Assembly: GCF_030506325.1 (NCBI RefSeq)
Contig: NZ_CP120683.1
Location: 6,328,501 to 6,392,500 of the forward strand
DNA: 64,000 nucleotides
Direction: 5' to 3'
Source: Tunicatimonas pelagia
GTDB taxonomy: Bacteria; Bacteroidota; Bacteroidia; Cytophagales; Cyclobacteriaceae
This document shows, one piece after another, positions 26,800 through 38,135 of this stretch. A model generated the notes under the pieces. That model was not told the DNA's origin. It ran no database searches and saw only the letters and a program-made list of their open reading frames with translations. Position 1 is the first letter of the stretch. Each line of letters starts with the position of its first letter. A program made the translations under genes and the position numbers.

Positions 26800-28203
26800 T
26801 TAGTGAAACTGAAAAAAACGTTTAGCATTGTGATAACAAATATTTTGAATGGTTTCGCCAATCAGTTTCAGATCGTGGGGAAGTTCGCCATTCTCAATAT
26901 CAGTACCAAAAAGATTACACAGTATTCTGCGAAAATACTCATGACGAGGGTAGGAGAGTAAGCTGCGAGAGTCAGTGAGCATTCCTACAAAACGGCTCAG
27001 TAATCCTAGGTTAGACAATGCATTCATTTGCCATTCCATACCCTCTTTCTGATCTAAGAACCACCATCCTGAACCAAACTGGATTTTGCCGGGGACGGAA
27101 CCATCGTTAAAATTTCCGATCATGGTTCCGATCAGATAATTATCACGAGGATTCAGATTATAGATAATTGTTTTAGCGAGCTGATCCGTCCGATCTAAGC
27201 GATCAAAAAAGCGGGACAAAGCCTGAGCTTGAGAAAAATCCCCGATTGAGTCAAAGCCGGTGTCGGGGCCGATTGTTTTCAGCATTCGGGTATTGTTATT
27301 ACGCAGTGCTCCTAAATGAAACTGTTGCGTCCAGCCTTTCTGATGATCCATCAGCGCTAGTTCATACAAGATGGCTGACTTCAGCTTACTAATTTCTACA
27401 GGAGTAAGTGATTGACCTTTGCGAACCTTTTGAAAATATTGTTCTACTTCTTGATCGGTGTAGTCATCAGCATACACCTGTTCTAGTCCGTGATCGGATA
27501 ATTGGCAACCCAATGAAGCAAAATAATTATGTCGTACTTGAAGAGCCTCCCGAAGGTTACGGTAACTACCAATAGAGGTATTAGCCGCTTGCTCTAGCTT
27601 GGCTAAGTAGCTATTGTAGCTTGCTGGATCGTCTACCGCCATGGCTTTATCAGCCCGAAACGTAGGTAGCATCAGTACATTAAACTCCCCTTCACTCATC
27701 TGCTGATGAAATTCTAGCGAATCGGTAGGATCATCTGTGGTGCAGACAACTTCTACTTTCATTTTTTGCAGTAAACCTTGGCTGCTCATTTCGGGAGAAG
27801 CCAATAGCTGATTGGCCTGTGCCCAAATGGCGGGTGCCGATTCGGCATTGAGTAGTTCTTTAATAGAAAAGTAGCGTTGCAGCTCTAGGTGGGTCCAATG
27901 ATACAGTGGGTTGCGTAGGGTGTAAGGCACCGTTTGGGCGTAAGCCATAAACTTATCGTAATCGCTGGTATCGCCGGTGCAAAACTGTTCATTAATGCCG
28001 TTGGCCCGCATAGCTCGCCACTTGTAGTGGTCGCCGTACAACCAAATTTTGGTGAGGTTTTCAAAAGATTGATCTTGCGCGATTTCCTGAGGTGAGAGGT
28101 GACAGTGATAGTCAATAATCGGCATGTCTTTGGCGAAGTCATGGTAGAGCTTTTCAGCGGTAGGTGACTGTAGCAAAAAGTTCTCGTTCAGGAATGGTTT
28201 CAT
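26800..28203 (-). CDS. uxaC: Glucuronate (uronate) isomerase
   Basis: The protein has 467 residues, family length. Recognisable UxaC blocks are the N-terminal DYHCHLSPQEIA metal-binding His pair (about 32-43), the middle CTTDDPTDSLE segment, and the late MLTDSRSLLSYPRHEYFRR segment. It converts glucuronate or galacturonate to the keto-sugar acids fructuronate or tagaturonate. It is the promoter-proximal gene of the hexuronate cluster; uxaB/uxuAB are not in the window. Confidence 0.95.
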   Translation of the reverse strand: MKPFLNENFLLQSPTAEKLYHDFAKDMPIIDYHCHLSPQEIAQDQSFENLTKIWLYGDHYKWRAMRANGINEQFCTGDTSDYDKFMAYAQTVPYTLRNPLYHWTHLELQRYFSIKELLNAESAPAIWAQANQLLASPEMSSQGLLQKMKVEVVCTTDDPTDSLEFHQQMSEGEFNVLMLPTFRADKAMAVDDPASYNSYLAKLEQAANTSIGSYRNLREALQVRHNYFASLGCQLSDHGLEQVYADDYTDQEVEQYFQKVRKGQSLTPVEISKLKSAILYELALMDHQKGWTQQFHLGALRNNNTRMLKTIGPDTGFDSIGDFSQAQALSRFFDRLDRTDQLAKTIIYNLNPRDNYLIGTMIGNFNDGSVPGKIQFGSGWWFLDQKEGMEWQMNALSNLGLLSRFVGMLTDSRSLLSYPRHEYFRRILCNLFGTDIENGELPHDLKLIGETIQNICYHNAKRFFQFH

Positions 28204-28314
28204 TTTTCAATCGGTTACAATTGCAAAAATAGTATTGTTTACTTATTTGGCAATAGTTGATTGTAAGTTTGAGGATATACTGATCTTTAAAGTCAAGTGG
28301 GAATCAAGCCTCAG

Positions 28315-28346
28315 TTTGCTATTTACGCCGACAACCCCTATTATTG
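28315..28346 (+). promoter_or_regulatory. Bacteroidota-type promoter for the SAM-riboswitch leader
   Basis: TTTG at 28315-28318 and TATTATTG at 28339-28346 are 20 bp apart, close to the Bacteroidota consensus TTTG-N19-TAnnTTTG. Transcription would begin around 28353, about 30 nt before the riboswitch. Confidence 0.55.
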
Positions 28347-28381
28347 TATTTACAAGTCAATTTATCCTTACCAGAAGGTCG

Positions 28382-29977
<1,596 letters not shown>

Positions 29978-29979
29978 AC

Positions 29980-31032
29980 ATGTTAGCAGAGCATACGTTT
30001 CAGCATTCAGAATCATTTCCGCTGGAGTCGGGCGAATCATTGCCCGGCTTCCAGCTGTTTTACACTACTTTCGGCACTTTAAACGTGCGTCGGGATAACG
30101 TTATTTGGGTTTGTCATGCCCTAACAGGCAACGCTAACTTGCTAGATTGGTGGTCTGGTTTATTTGGAGAAGATAAACTATACAACCCGGCAGATTATTT
30201 TGTGATTTGTGCCAACATGTTAGGCTCGTGCTATGGTTCCACGGGGCCGTTATCAGTTAATCCCCAAACTAACCAGCCCTTTTTTCACTCTTTTCCCGCT
30301 ATTACCAACCGCGATGTGGTGCAAGCGTTTGATCTGCTACGGCAAGAGCTAGAGATCGGTCAAATTCATACGCTCATTGGTGGTTCTATGGGTGGGCAAC
30401 AAGCGTTGGAATGGAGCATTATGCAGCCAGACGTGGTACGAAATCTTATTCAAATTGCTTCCAATGCCCAGCACTCACCTTGGGGCATTGCCTTCAATGA
30501 ATCGCAGCGGATGGCTATTGAGAGTGATGCTAGTTGGTTAGAAAATCGGCCCGATGCTGGTCTGGACGGTATGCGTACCGCTCGATCTATCGCATTGCTA
30601 TCGTATCGGCACTACCGTACTTACCAGAAAACCCAGCAAGATGCTACCTCAGATCAGCTCACCAATTACCGGGCATCTTCTTACCAGCGTTACCAAGGTG
30701 AAAAGCTGGCGCGACGATTCAACGCTTTTTCGTACTGGGTTCTCTCCCGTGCTATGGACTCTCACCACGTGGGGCGTGGGCGCGATAGTGTAATTTCGGC
30801 TCTCAAGCGAGTAAAAGCCAGAACATTGCAAGTTGGAATAGGAACGGACGTTTTGTTTCCACCCAATGAACAGCAATTTCTAGCTCAACACATTGCCGGA
30901 AGTCAATTAGCCGTAATCTATTCGGATTATGGGCACGATGGCTTTTTACTAGAGTATTCACAGCTTCGCTATCATATTACTAGTTTTTATCAGGAGGAAA
31001 ATACCTCGACGAAAGTATCTGAGGCGAATTAG
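29980..31032 (+). CDS. metX: Homoserine O-acetyltransferase
   Basis: The protein has 350 residues, alpha/beta-hydrolase fold. Nucleophile S136 sits in GGSMGGQQALEW; the C-terminal catalytic His is in DYGHDGFLLE and the Asp in GIGTDVLFPP. It activates homoserine with acetyl-CoA, feeding MetY encoded 2 bp upstream. Both should respond to the SAM-I riboswitch. This gives a complete direct-sulfhydrylation route to homocysteine. Confidence 0.93.
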   Translation: MLAEHTFQHSESFPLESGESLPGFQLFYTTFGTLNVRRDNVIWVCHALTGNANLLDWWSGLFGEDKLYNPADYFVICANMLGSCYGSTGPLSVNPQTNQPFFHSFPAITNRDVVQAFDLLRQELEIGQIHTLIGGSMGGQQALEWSIMQPDVVRNLIQIASNAQHSPWGIAFNESQRMAIESDASWLENRPDAGLDGMRTARSIALLSYRHYRTYQKTQQDATSDQLTNYRASSYQRYQGEKLARRFNAFSYWVLSRAMDSHHVGRGRDSVISALKRVKARTLQVGIGTDVLFPPNEQQFLAQHIAGSQLAVIYSDYGHDGFLLEYSQLRYHITSFYQEENTSTKVSEAN

Positions 31033-31161
31033 GTGCTATTACCACATTTTTCTAGTTTCATCTGTTTGATCGTTGATTACCTAGTTGGCGGAATCAGTCT
31101 TATTGCTCAATCTGAGGCTTGTATAGCGCAGCACCAAATGCAAATGAAGCAATAGATAAGC

Positions 31162-31675
31162 GACTACCTAGATTGGCTGATTAACAGTGAACACGGGAAA
31201 GATGAAGCGGTAAACGGAATACAATCACACCACGTGGTACTTTGTATAAACCATCGCAATGGTACTGTTTATTGGTCAGGATTCTTTGGCGCGCGAACTA
31301 CAGCAAAAAGGAGTAGAGCTTATTGTGGATCGGTAAATAGAGGCTGATGGCACCCAGCCTACTCGCTCGTGGAATTACAGTGCCATGAACTTGTGAGCCA
31401 TTTACTATTTTGCGATCTTATCGGAAAAGTTAGGTCAACCCATTTGGGATTATCAGGAACAAAAAATTAAGAAAGCACTAGATTTTCTGTTGCCTTACGT
31501 AAGCGAGGAAAGCAGCTGGAACTACCCTCAAGTTAAAGCAATGAATCGGTATAGGTTGTTGCCCGTACTGAAAGTGGCAGCTAATCGCTATCCCGAAGAA
31601 ATCTACGATACTGTTTTGCTGCATTACTATCAATCTGAGGAAAGTGACTTACTGATTGGCTCACGTTATCCGTAA
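31162..31675 (+). pseudogene. Alginate lyase family (PF05426-like) pseudogene
   Basis: Decayed reading frames spell the family's C-terminal half: DYLDWLINSEHGKDEA, a one-base shift, then NHTTWY (for the NNHGTWYD motif), QDSLARELQQKG, DRxIEADGTQP, RSWNYSAMNL and a tail ending at TAA 31675. Three in-frame stops occur, two TAA and one TGA at a conserved Trp position (MNL-stop-AIYYF), and the usual ELART residues are deleted. It was a secreted lyase for uronate polymers. The hexuronate genes nearby fit such a substrate. Confidence 0.75.
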
Positions 31676-31701
31676 TTCTGATTCAGGTCTACCAGCTAAT
31701 A

Positions 31702-32406
31702 TCAGGCTGACCGAATCTCGCCGCCTCCGAGAATAACCTGCCCTCGGATAACTACTTGCTGACTTGCCTCTGATGAGTACGATTGGTGAAACTGTCGCTT
31801 ATCTTCAAATCCACCCAAAATAGGCGTTACATTTACCTTCACGTTCCAGTTGCTCGGCACCGTAATTTCGGCGCTTCCGAACAGAACAAATACGTCAATC
31901 ACCTGTACTCCTTCGGCTAGTTGGCAACCGGTAAGATTAATCTCGTTACCGCCAAAAATTGAGGTGATGCGCCCGCCCCGAAACCAGTTCGAGGTCACGA
32001 TATTTTCATTACTGCCCAAAATAGCTGACTCGTCAATCACTTCTAGCGATGAGGCTTCTCCCAATCTCCTTTTTTCTTGTCGACGCCGAAGGAGCAAACT
32101 TATGCCGATTAGCACAAATGCCACTGGCCAAAACTGCCGAATAATGTCCCAAATAGAAATATAAAATATATCAGAAATCAAAAACAAGCCTCCGACAGCT
32201 ACCAACACAAATCCTCCACTTTTTTTATCGCTAGTTACAATAATCAATATGCCAATAGCAATAAGTAGCGTCTGCCAGGATATAAGATAATGAGGAATCG
32301 CAAATGGGATTAGATTGAAGTTGTTGAGCAGGAAGTAGACTCCCAGCACTAAGAAGAGTAAGCCGATGATTAGTCGACTATCGCTACTGCGGGTGTATTG
32401 ACTCAT
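31702..32406 (-). CDS. LiaF-like membrane protein (DUF5668 plus cell-wall-active-antibiotic-response domain)
   Basis: The start is ATG 32406 (234 residues); 45 upstream codons of the longer frame overlap repeat sequence. Four hydrophobic segments (about 12-30, 42-58, 64-80, 88-106) are followed by a beta-rich soluble domain (about 125-234) with 'SIFGGNEINLTGCQL', 'FGSAEITVPSNW' and 'GGFEDKR' motifs typical of LiaF C-terminal domains. In other bacteria LiaF tunes envelope-stress kinases. No kinase adjoins it here. Confidence 0.82.
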   Translation of the reverse strand: MSQYTRSSDSRLIIGLLFLVLGVYFLLNNFNLIPFAIPHYLISWQTLLIAIGILIIVTSDKKSGGFVLVAVGGLFLISDIFYISIWDIIRQFWPVAFVLIGISLLLRRRQEKRRLGEASSLEVIDESAILGSNENIVTSNWFRGGRITSIFGGNEINLTGCQLAEGVQVIDVFVLFGSAEITVPSNWNVKVNVTPILGGFEDKRQFHQSYSSEASQQVVIRGQVILGGGEIRSA

Positions 32407-32451
32407 AATAGGTAGGGTTGCAAATGAAAATACCAAGATACTAAATCTAAG

Positions 32452-32750
32452 TGAACAATGTGCAATGGAGACCGGAGACTGAGGCTCCGGAACTTGTCCG
32501 GTGGGAGACCGGAATTTAAAATTGATCGTTGATGGAACCAACCAGCTGATGAATCATGAATCATGATGAATTGGCGTGGGGTACTGTGCAGTAGACAAGG
32601 AGCAATGGGTGCAGCTAAACCCCGTACATCAAACTACGCTAACACCATAACACTTTAACACCTGAACACTTCAACTTTCTAACCCGCACGACAGCAGCCT
32701 GTAACTCAATGCCCGTGGACTATCGGCGATGGACTGTTGACTATTGACCA
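32452..32750 (+). repeat. Dispersed non-coding repeat, copy 1 (inverted partner at 43535-43820)
   Basis: About 290 bp that recur, inverted, at 43535-43820. Long exact blocks are shared (for example AACCAACCAGCTGATGAA, and a block of about 40 bp at 32622-32664 around 'CTACGCTAACACC'). Copy 1 has extra tandem ATGAATC-like units. No ORF is conserved between copies. It fills most of the gap between the LiaF-like and DUF1080 genes (32407-32897). Confidence 0.8.
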
Positions 32751-32897
32751 TGAACTAATGAACAATTTGATAATCGAACAATTTAGCCATTGAGAGACGA
32801 TCAGCAATTAACAATGGAGGTAAAGTAATTGTGGAAACAGCCATTTTTACCGTAATTGCTAGCGCAATCCAATCGCCGCTTAACTCAACCGTACCCG

Positions 32898-33632
32898 ATG
32901 CTTCGATTATCATTTCTATTTATTTTTTGCGCTGTTTTTATTTTCAGCTGCACGTCTTCTTCAAACGATGAGTCGACTACTGAAGGGGAAGTTACCTCAG
33001 CGGAAACTATGGCTCCTGCTGGGGAAAGTGAATGGACAGTATTGTTTGATGGCTCTACCATGAACGCTTGGCGGAACTTCAAAAGTGATACTTCGGCTTG
33101 GCGAATAGAAGACGGTACCCTGAACACCACTGGCGGATCGGGCGATCTGATTACTAACGAGACCTTTGGAAATTTTGAGTTGGAGTTTGACTGGCGTATC
33201 ACCGAAGGTGGTAACAGCGGAGTGATTTATTTAGCTCAGGAAGGGGAGGAATACAACAGCACCTACGAAACTGGTCCCGAATATCAGATCATTGATGATG
33301 AAAGCTACGGTACTGTCCATAATATCACTTTGGAAAAAAATCAGATGTCAGGATCCAACTACGCACTAGATGAGCCTCAAAGTGTTCAACTAAAACCTCT
33401 GGGCGAATACAACCAAGCTAAGATTATCGTAAATGAAGGCCATGTGGAGCATTGGCTAAACGGGCAGAAAGTAGTGGAGTACAATCTGTGGACCGATGAA
33501 TGGAAAGCCCGGGTGGCCGAAACCAAGTTTAAGGATATGCCCGGCTACGGTCAATTCAAAGAAGGGCATATTGCTCTCCAAGATCATGGTGATCCGGTTT
33601 GGTTCAAAAACATTCGTATCCGACGGTTATAA
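32898..33632 (+). CDS. DUF1080 (3-keto-disaccharide hydrolase-like) lipoprotein
   Basis: The start is ATG 32898 (244 residues). A lipobox FSC at about residue 16 marks an SpII lipoprotein. The mature part opens EWTVLFDGSTMNAWRNFK and continues FELEFDWRITEGGNSGVIYLAQ, the DUF1080 beta-sandwich signature shared with laminarinase-type lectin folds and with 3-keto-glycoside hydrolases. It probably acts on sugars at the cell envelope. A broken SnoaL-like gene follows. Confidence 0.85.
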   Translation: MLRLSFLFIFCAVFIFSCTSSSNDESTTEGEVTSAETMAPAGESEWTVLFDGSTMNAWRNFKSDTSAWRIEDGTLNTTGGSGDLITNETFGNFELEFDWRITEGGNSGVIYLAQEGEEYNSTYETGPEYQIIDDESYGTVHNITLEKNQMSGSNYALDEPQSVQLKPLGEYNQAKIIVNEGHVEHWLNGQKVVEYNLWTDEWKARVAETKFKDMPGYGQFKEGHIALQDHGDPVWFKNIRIRRL

Positions 33633-33646
33633 ACCTGATACACCCT

Positions 33647-34048
33647 ATGATTTTACGACTACTTATTTTGGTGCTAACCGGAACTATACTGGCTTGCGCT
33701 TCAGATAGTGAGCAAGAAGGGACGCAGACTATCCAAGCTGTTATGGATCAGCAAGTCAACTGTTGAAATGAAGGTGATATCGACTGTTTCATGAAGAGTT
33801 ACTGGCAGTCTAATTCGTTGATGTTTATTAGCGGCAGCGGTATTACTTACGGATTTGATAGTACATATCAGCGCTATCAGACAAAGTACCCTGACCGAGC
33901 AGCAATGGGAAAACTTACTTTCCAGATTATCAACTTAGCCCAAATAGCTTCGGATGCGTACCACATAGTCGGTCAATGGACACTAGATCGAGATTTGGGA
34001 GAAATAGGTGGTCACTTTACCCTTTTGTTTCGTAATATTGACGGTTAG
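33647..34048 (+). pseudogene. SnoaL/DUF4440-like lipoprotein with one internal TGA
   Basis: From ATG 33647 to TAG 34048 the frame is open except for TGA at 33764-33766 (codon 40). It has a lipoprotein signal with Cys at codon 17 (LACAS) and an NTF2-like domain (NEGDIDCFMKSYWQS, TYGFDSTYQRYQTKYPD, GKLTF). The TGA falls where the family has Trp ('WNxGD'), so one G to A change explains it. It is most likely a recent pseudogene; readthrough cannot be excluded. Confidence 0.75.
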
Positions 34049-34127
34049 TGGGTTATTGTCAGAGACTATACGAGCAGCTAATCCTAGTTTCTACTTTTTC
34101 ATTTTTGTAAACATCTAATTTTGCTTT

Positions 34128-34943
34128 ATGCATCTTCCTCGAATTTTTATTCTTACCATTATCTCAACGTATTTTACCTTGGGGTGTAATTCACCAGAGC
34201 AAAATACGACAAATACAGAATCCGAGCTTTCCTCCAATACCTCCGATGCTGTGGCCGAATATCCGGCTACTTTGCAGCAGGCACTAGCAGCCCACGGTGG
34301 TCTCGATCGCTGGAAATCTTTTGAGAAATTGGAATATGATGTGTACCGAGGCGAAGAGTTGATAGATCACCAACTAATTGCACTCGATACCCGAAAAGTA
34401 CTTTTAAATAATGACCAATACACGATTGGTTTTGATGGTCAGCAGGTGTGGGTTAGTCCCGATACGTCGGCCTATCCCGGCTCATCGGCTCGGTTCTACC
34501 ATAATTTGCAGTTCTATTTCTTCGCTCTGCCATTTGTTCTAGCTGACCCTGGCATTAGTTACGAGCCATTGGAAGCTCGGGAGTTTCAGGGAAAAATGCA
34601 CGATGGCTTACGAATTACTTATCAACCTGATGTGGGGGATGCGGCCGATGACGAGTACCAAGCTTACTTCGATCAAGATACTCATCAACTTCGGGTGCTG
34701 TTGTACACCGTCACTTACTTCTCCCAATCGCCGGTTGAGCGTTACAGTGCTCGGGTTTACGATGAGTGGCAGACTGTTAATGGATTAACGGTTCCTTTGC
34801 AGGTTACTTCCTATCGGTACGAAAATGATTTGCTGGGCGAGCAGCGGGGAGTCACCGAATACCGGAATGTTGCTTTTGATGAAATTCCGCCCGATCAGAG
34901 CATGTTTCTGATGCCAACTCAAGCAACAGTATCGGAGCGTTAG
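34128..34943 (+). CDS. Lipoprotein, DUF6503-like
   Basis: The protein has 271 residues. The signal peptide ends with lipobox LGC (Cys about residue 20) followed by Asn/Ser/Thr-rich linker. The mature domain begins near residue 46 with 'LAAHGGLDRWKSFEKLEYDV' and has a 'YFFALPFVLADPGISYEPL' block, the pattern of DUF6503-type beta proteins with a LolA-like fold. Function is unknown; the family is thought to handle hydrophobic ligands. Family assignment is moderate. Confidence 0.6.
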   Translation: MHLPRIFILTIISTYFTLGCNSPEQNTTNTESELSSNTSDAVAEYPATLQQALAAHGGLDRWKSFEKLEYDVYRGEELIDHQLIALDTRKVLLNNDQYTIGFDGQQVWVSPDTSAYPGSSARFYHNLQFYFFALPFVLADPGISYEPLEAREFQGKMHDGLRITYQPDVGDAADDEYQAYFDQDTHQLRVLLYTVTYFSQSPVERYSARVYDEWQTVNGLTVPLQVTSYRYENDLLGEQRGVTEYRNVAFDEIPPDQSMFLMPTQATVSER

Positions 34944-36164
34944 CTAAAATTCCCTTAGTGAATTAAACCAAGGAATCGTTTGCAGATACATGGGCTGGGC
35001 TGCTTCCTGGTGGGTGGGAGCCAGATCGTAAGGGAAATACAATACCTCGGCGGCTCCATTCTGTTGCATTACTTCAAACGTACTCTCCGATACCTCCGCC
35101 GGAACTACCTCATCTTTAATGTCGTGAAACAGCCGTAACGGGGTTTGCGGTGCCCAACCGTGAACACTATTTTCTTCTAAAGCCGCCAGAAACTCACTTT
35201 CCGTTCCGTTCCGTACATTAGTAATAAAATCCGGCTGGAATAAGTCGTTTAAGGTATTTGGTAATTGAGTGTTAATAAACCCGGTGCTGTTGTTACCATC
35301 AAACAGGCTAGGAATTTGAGAGGCAAATGGCTCCTGGAAGAAATCAGTCAACGGTCGGTTCCAATTGTTCGTTTGCTGGTAGGCATATACCAAAAAAGCT
35401 AAGTTCACTGGAGCCGGATACATAGTCTCCTGAAGAATCATTTCCATTGTCTGCCGAATATTATAGCCTCCGGCTCCGGCGGCGGTAGCTACTACTTGCG
35501 TATTCGGTAGCTCACCTGGGTTTTCATCTAAATATTTCAATGTAGCCACCGCTATGTAGCCACCTTGTGAGTAGCCTGTTAGGAATAAATTATCACTAAA
35601 AGCGATTTCTTGCTCAGTTAAAAACTCCCGGGTAGCCTTTAGCATGTCTACTGAAGACCGGGCTGAGGATGCATAATCAAAATAGGGGTGCACCAAACCA
35701 CTAGACGCACCGAACCCTATGTAATCAGGAACAACGCTGAAAAAACCAAAAGATGCAAATAGCTCAAACCCTGAGCTACTGTTCTGGCTAAAGTTAAGGT
35801 TAGAAGGTGCCCGTTGATTGTTGGTAATGGTACCGCGAGCCCCCAGCAATAGCGGAAATTGCTCTGTTCCCTGAGGCAATGCCACAACCCCTGAGGCTTC
35901 CACTCGCTCGCCCTGAAATTCAGTGAAGTAGTTAAGCTTGTAGAGTGTAAGCCCGTACTCAATTAAATCTTGGTACTGCCCGAAGCCCGTAAAAGCCGCC
36001 AGTACCCTCAGCTCTTGCCCCGAAAATGAAGCAACTTCTTCGTAATCAACCAGATACTCGTTAACTATTACTGGCTCATCATCTTCTGTTTGGCAAGAAG
36101 CGACTATGAGAAGAAACATTAGCCCGACAAAAAAAGAGCTAACCGAGTTGAATATTCTTAGCAT
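34944..36164 (-). CDS. Secreted alpha/beta-hydrolase lipoprotein (lipase/peptidase-like)
   Basis: The start is ATG 36164 (406 residues); the longer frame runs through the preceding S41 gene stop. The lipobox is VASC (Cys about residue 20). The nucleophile elbow GYSQGGY, the Asp in DIKDEVVP and the His near APTHQEA form a likely catalytic triad, with 'PDYIGFGASSG' before the elbow as in fungal-type secretory lipases. It is exported to the outer membrane. It is the second gene after the S41 protease (51 bp), possibly co-transcribed. Confidence 0.8.
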   Translation of the reverse strand: MLRIFNSVSSFFVGLMFLLIVASCQTEDDEPVIVNEYLVDYEEVASFSGQELRVLAAFTGFGQYQDLIEYGLTLYKLNYFTEFQGERVEASGVVALPQGTEQFPLLLGARGTITNNQRAPSNLNFSQNSSSGFELFASFGFFSVVPDYIGFGASSGLVHPYFDYASSARSSVDMLKATREFLTEQEIAFSDNLFLTGYSQGGYIAVATLKYLDENPGELPNTQVVATAAGAGGYNIRQTMEMILQETMYPAPVNLAFLVYAYQQTNNWNRPLTDFFQEPFASQIPSLFDGNNSTGFINTQLPNTLNDLFQPDFITNVRNGTESEFLAALEENSVHGWAPQTPLRLFHDIKDEVVPAEVSESTFEVMQQNGAAEVLYFPYDLAPTHQEAAQPMYLQTIPWFNSLREF

Positions 36165-36214
36165 GGTACAAAAATAAAAAGCACCGCCTTGGCGATGCAA
36201 TCTAGTTGAAGTTT

Positions 36215-37486
36215 TTAGTAAGCTCCGATTTCTTGCCGAAAGCCACTCCACTCAATTTGGTACTTCGAGGTGGAAGGTTGCAGTCGGGCGGTTCCGTTCA
36301 GGAATAATCCATTTTCAATATAGTACAAAGCTTCTTGCAAGCGACTTTCCTGCGGATCGCCAAATTTGTGGGTTAGATCGTCGGGAACAAACGCATCTGG
36401 AGCGAAGCCTTGGAAGTATTCTCCTTCGCCATTATCGTTCGCAATTTTGAAGCTAATAGGGTTGATAGCGTATCCGCCAAACCTAAAAGGAAAGCTACCT
36501 ACTGGCTTACCGTGGGTATTTTCACCAATCACCACCACGTCCATAAATGGAGCCAATCCGTTAATCACTAATTCACTGGCCGAAGCAGTACTTTTGGAAG
36601 TAATTGTAACTAGTCGGTCGAGGTTCAGGGGATAATCGGGTTGATTAAACGTTACCTCTTGGTTTTGTTTTAATTGTTGTTCATTAAATATATACTCAAT
36701 GAAGTTACGTCCGTTTACTTTGTTTCCCGCAATATTGGCTGCCATATACTCTGCCACATTTACCCGGCCACCACCGTTATAGCGTAAATCTAGAATCAAT
36801 TCATCAATTCCGGCCTGATTAAATTCCTGAAACACCGGTTTTAGCTCATCAATAGAGGTAGCTAAAAAACTGTTAAAAACCAGGTAACCTACTTTAGTAC
36901 CATCCAAATCAAAAATCTGATGGTGTAGTACGGTATTAATTCCAATGGTTTCCTTGGTTAGGGTTTCGGTAATAATATTGCCCTCATCATCCGTAAACTC
37001 AAACGTGTTAGTAGGTTCAGCAATAGCCTGATTCACACTGCTAGTCGCCATAATAGAAGCGACATCTCTTCCATTCACCTTATTAATCGTCCAACTGCGG
37101 TCAACACCTAGCCTTCCGAAAGGGGAATCGCCGTAGGCAAAAGCAATACGTAGTTTGTCTTCTTCGTCGAAAGCCCACCGAAAACCGTAGCCTTCGTACT
37201 GGGCATTATTAAAAAAATCATCGTAAGCCTCTTCTTCTTCAATATACGACCATTTATCAAGCGGATTACGAAGAGCATTGATTAGAGCATCAGCCGTTTC
37301 GTAATCGTCGGGATTAATATTGGGCATTTCAGCGTTCCAAAGATACCAATCCTTCATTGTCTGGAAGGTAGTATCAATTAAGGTTATTTCCGTAGGGAGA
37401 GCGGTTGCCTCTTCGTCTTCCTGACAGCTCCACAGCAGTGGCAGTATCAGGAGCGTTAGTAACCAGTTATATTTAGATTTGAGCAT
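36215..37486 (-). CDS. S41-family (C-terminal processing) peptidase lipoprotein
   Basis: The protein has 423 residues with lipobox LLWSC (Cys about 21). It has a small N-terminal helical domain, a weak PDZ-like region (about 100-170) and the S41 catalytic domain with ELILDLRYNGGGRVNVAEY, TSKSTASASELVINGL (catalytic Ser) and GKPVGS (catalytic Lys). It cleaves protein C-termini in the periplasm. A second S41 protein occurs at 54441-55883. Confidence 0.88.
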   Translation of the reverse strand: MLKSKYNWLLTLLILPLLWSCQEDEEATALPTEITLIDTTFQTMKDWYLWNAEMPNINPDDYETADALINALRNPLDKWSYIEEEEAYDDFFNNAQYEGYGFRWAFDEEDKLRIAFAYGDSPFGRLGVDRSWTINKVNGRDVASIMATSSVNQAIAEPTNTFEFTDDEGNIITETLTKETIGINTVLHHQIFDLDGTKVGYLVFNSFLATSIDELKPVFQEFNQAGIDELILDLRYNGGGRVNVAEYMAANIAGNKVNGRNFIEYIFNEQQLKQNQEVTFNQPDYPLNLDRLVTITSKSTASASELVINGLAPFMDVVVIGENTHGKPVGSFPFRFGGYAINPISFKIANDNGEGEYFQGFAPDAFVPDDLTHKFGDPQESRLQEALYYIENGLFLNGTARLQPSTSKYQIEWSGFRQEIGAY

Positions 37487-37638
37487 ACAGTATTCGTTTG
37501 AATATGATTATAACTTTAGGCAATAACCACGCAAAACCGAAATTATTGCTGGAATTTTATCGTAATTGTATAACGTCCATCTGGACATTTTGATTCATGC
37601 CACTTAGCTCTATTCTTACTAAAATCTATTTTCACTTT

Positions 37639-38124
37639 ATGAAAGTGCAACAAAACCAACCATTAGTAGCCCAAAAGGTCTTGCTCTTGACTATTTTCTT
37701 GGGAGCCTACTCTTCACTGGCTCTAGCGCAGACGGCAGAAGATTCTATTAAAAATACTATTGAGCAACTATTTGCCGGAATGCGTACTGCCGACAGTGCT
37801 CAGGTGCGATCGACGTTAGCATCAGAAGTCCGGCTGATTACGGTGGTAAATACCAGTAGCCTTACTCATTTGCAGGAAACTTCCGTCGACCGATTTCTAC
37901 AAGCTGTGGGTAGTCCGCACGATGAGGTTTGGGATGAACGGGTGCAGGATTATCACATCAGGGTAGACGATGCTCTGGCTACTGCCTGGACTCCCTATCG
38001 TTTTTATCGGGGCAGTACGTTTAGTCACTGCGGGGTGAATGCCTTCCAGCTTTATCGTGGCCAACAAGGCTGGAAGATTATTCAAATTACTGATACTCGT
38101 CGGAAAAGAGGTTGCGCCGAATAG
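37639..38124 (+). CDS. NTF2-like (SnoaL/DUF4440-type) secreted protein
   Basis: The start is ATG 37639 (161 residues). The signal peptide ends near ALAQ. The mature part is a small NTF2-like fold: IEQLFAGMRTADSAQVRSTL, then beta strands ending with GWKIIQITDTRRK. Such domains often serve as enzymes or binding domains; no catalytic residues are assigned. It is convergent with the sortilin-like gene, 11 bp apart. Confidence 0.72.
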   Translation: MKVQQNQPLVAQKVLLLTIFLGAYSSLALAQTAEDSIKNTIEQLFAGMRTADSAQVRSTLASEVRLITVVNTSSLTHLQETSVDRFLQAVGSPHDEVWDERVQDYHIRVDDALATAWTPYRFYRGSTFSHCGVNAFQLYRGQQGWKIIQITDTRRKRGCAE

Positions 38125-38135
38125 TTTTCCTGATC

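Noticed and set aside
32407-32541. N-terminal extension of the LiaF-like gene
   Set aside because: The upstream codons run into the dispersed repeat; ATG 32406 gives the normal start.
33764-33766. Selenocysteine codon in the SnoaL-like protein
   Set aside because: The position aligns with Trp, not Cys, and no SECIS-like hairpin was seen right after it.
36165-36251. Extended start of the alpha/beta-hydrolase lipoprotein
   Set aside because: It would overlap the S41 coding end and hide the lipoprotein signal that starts at ATG 36164.
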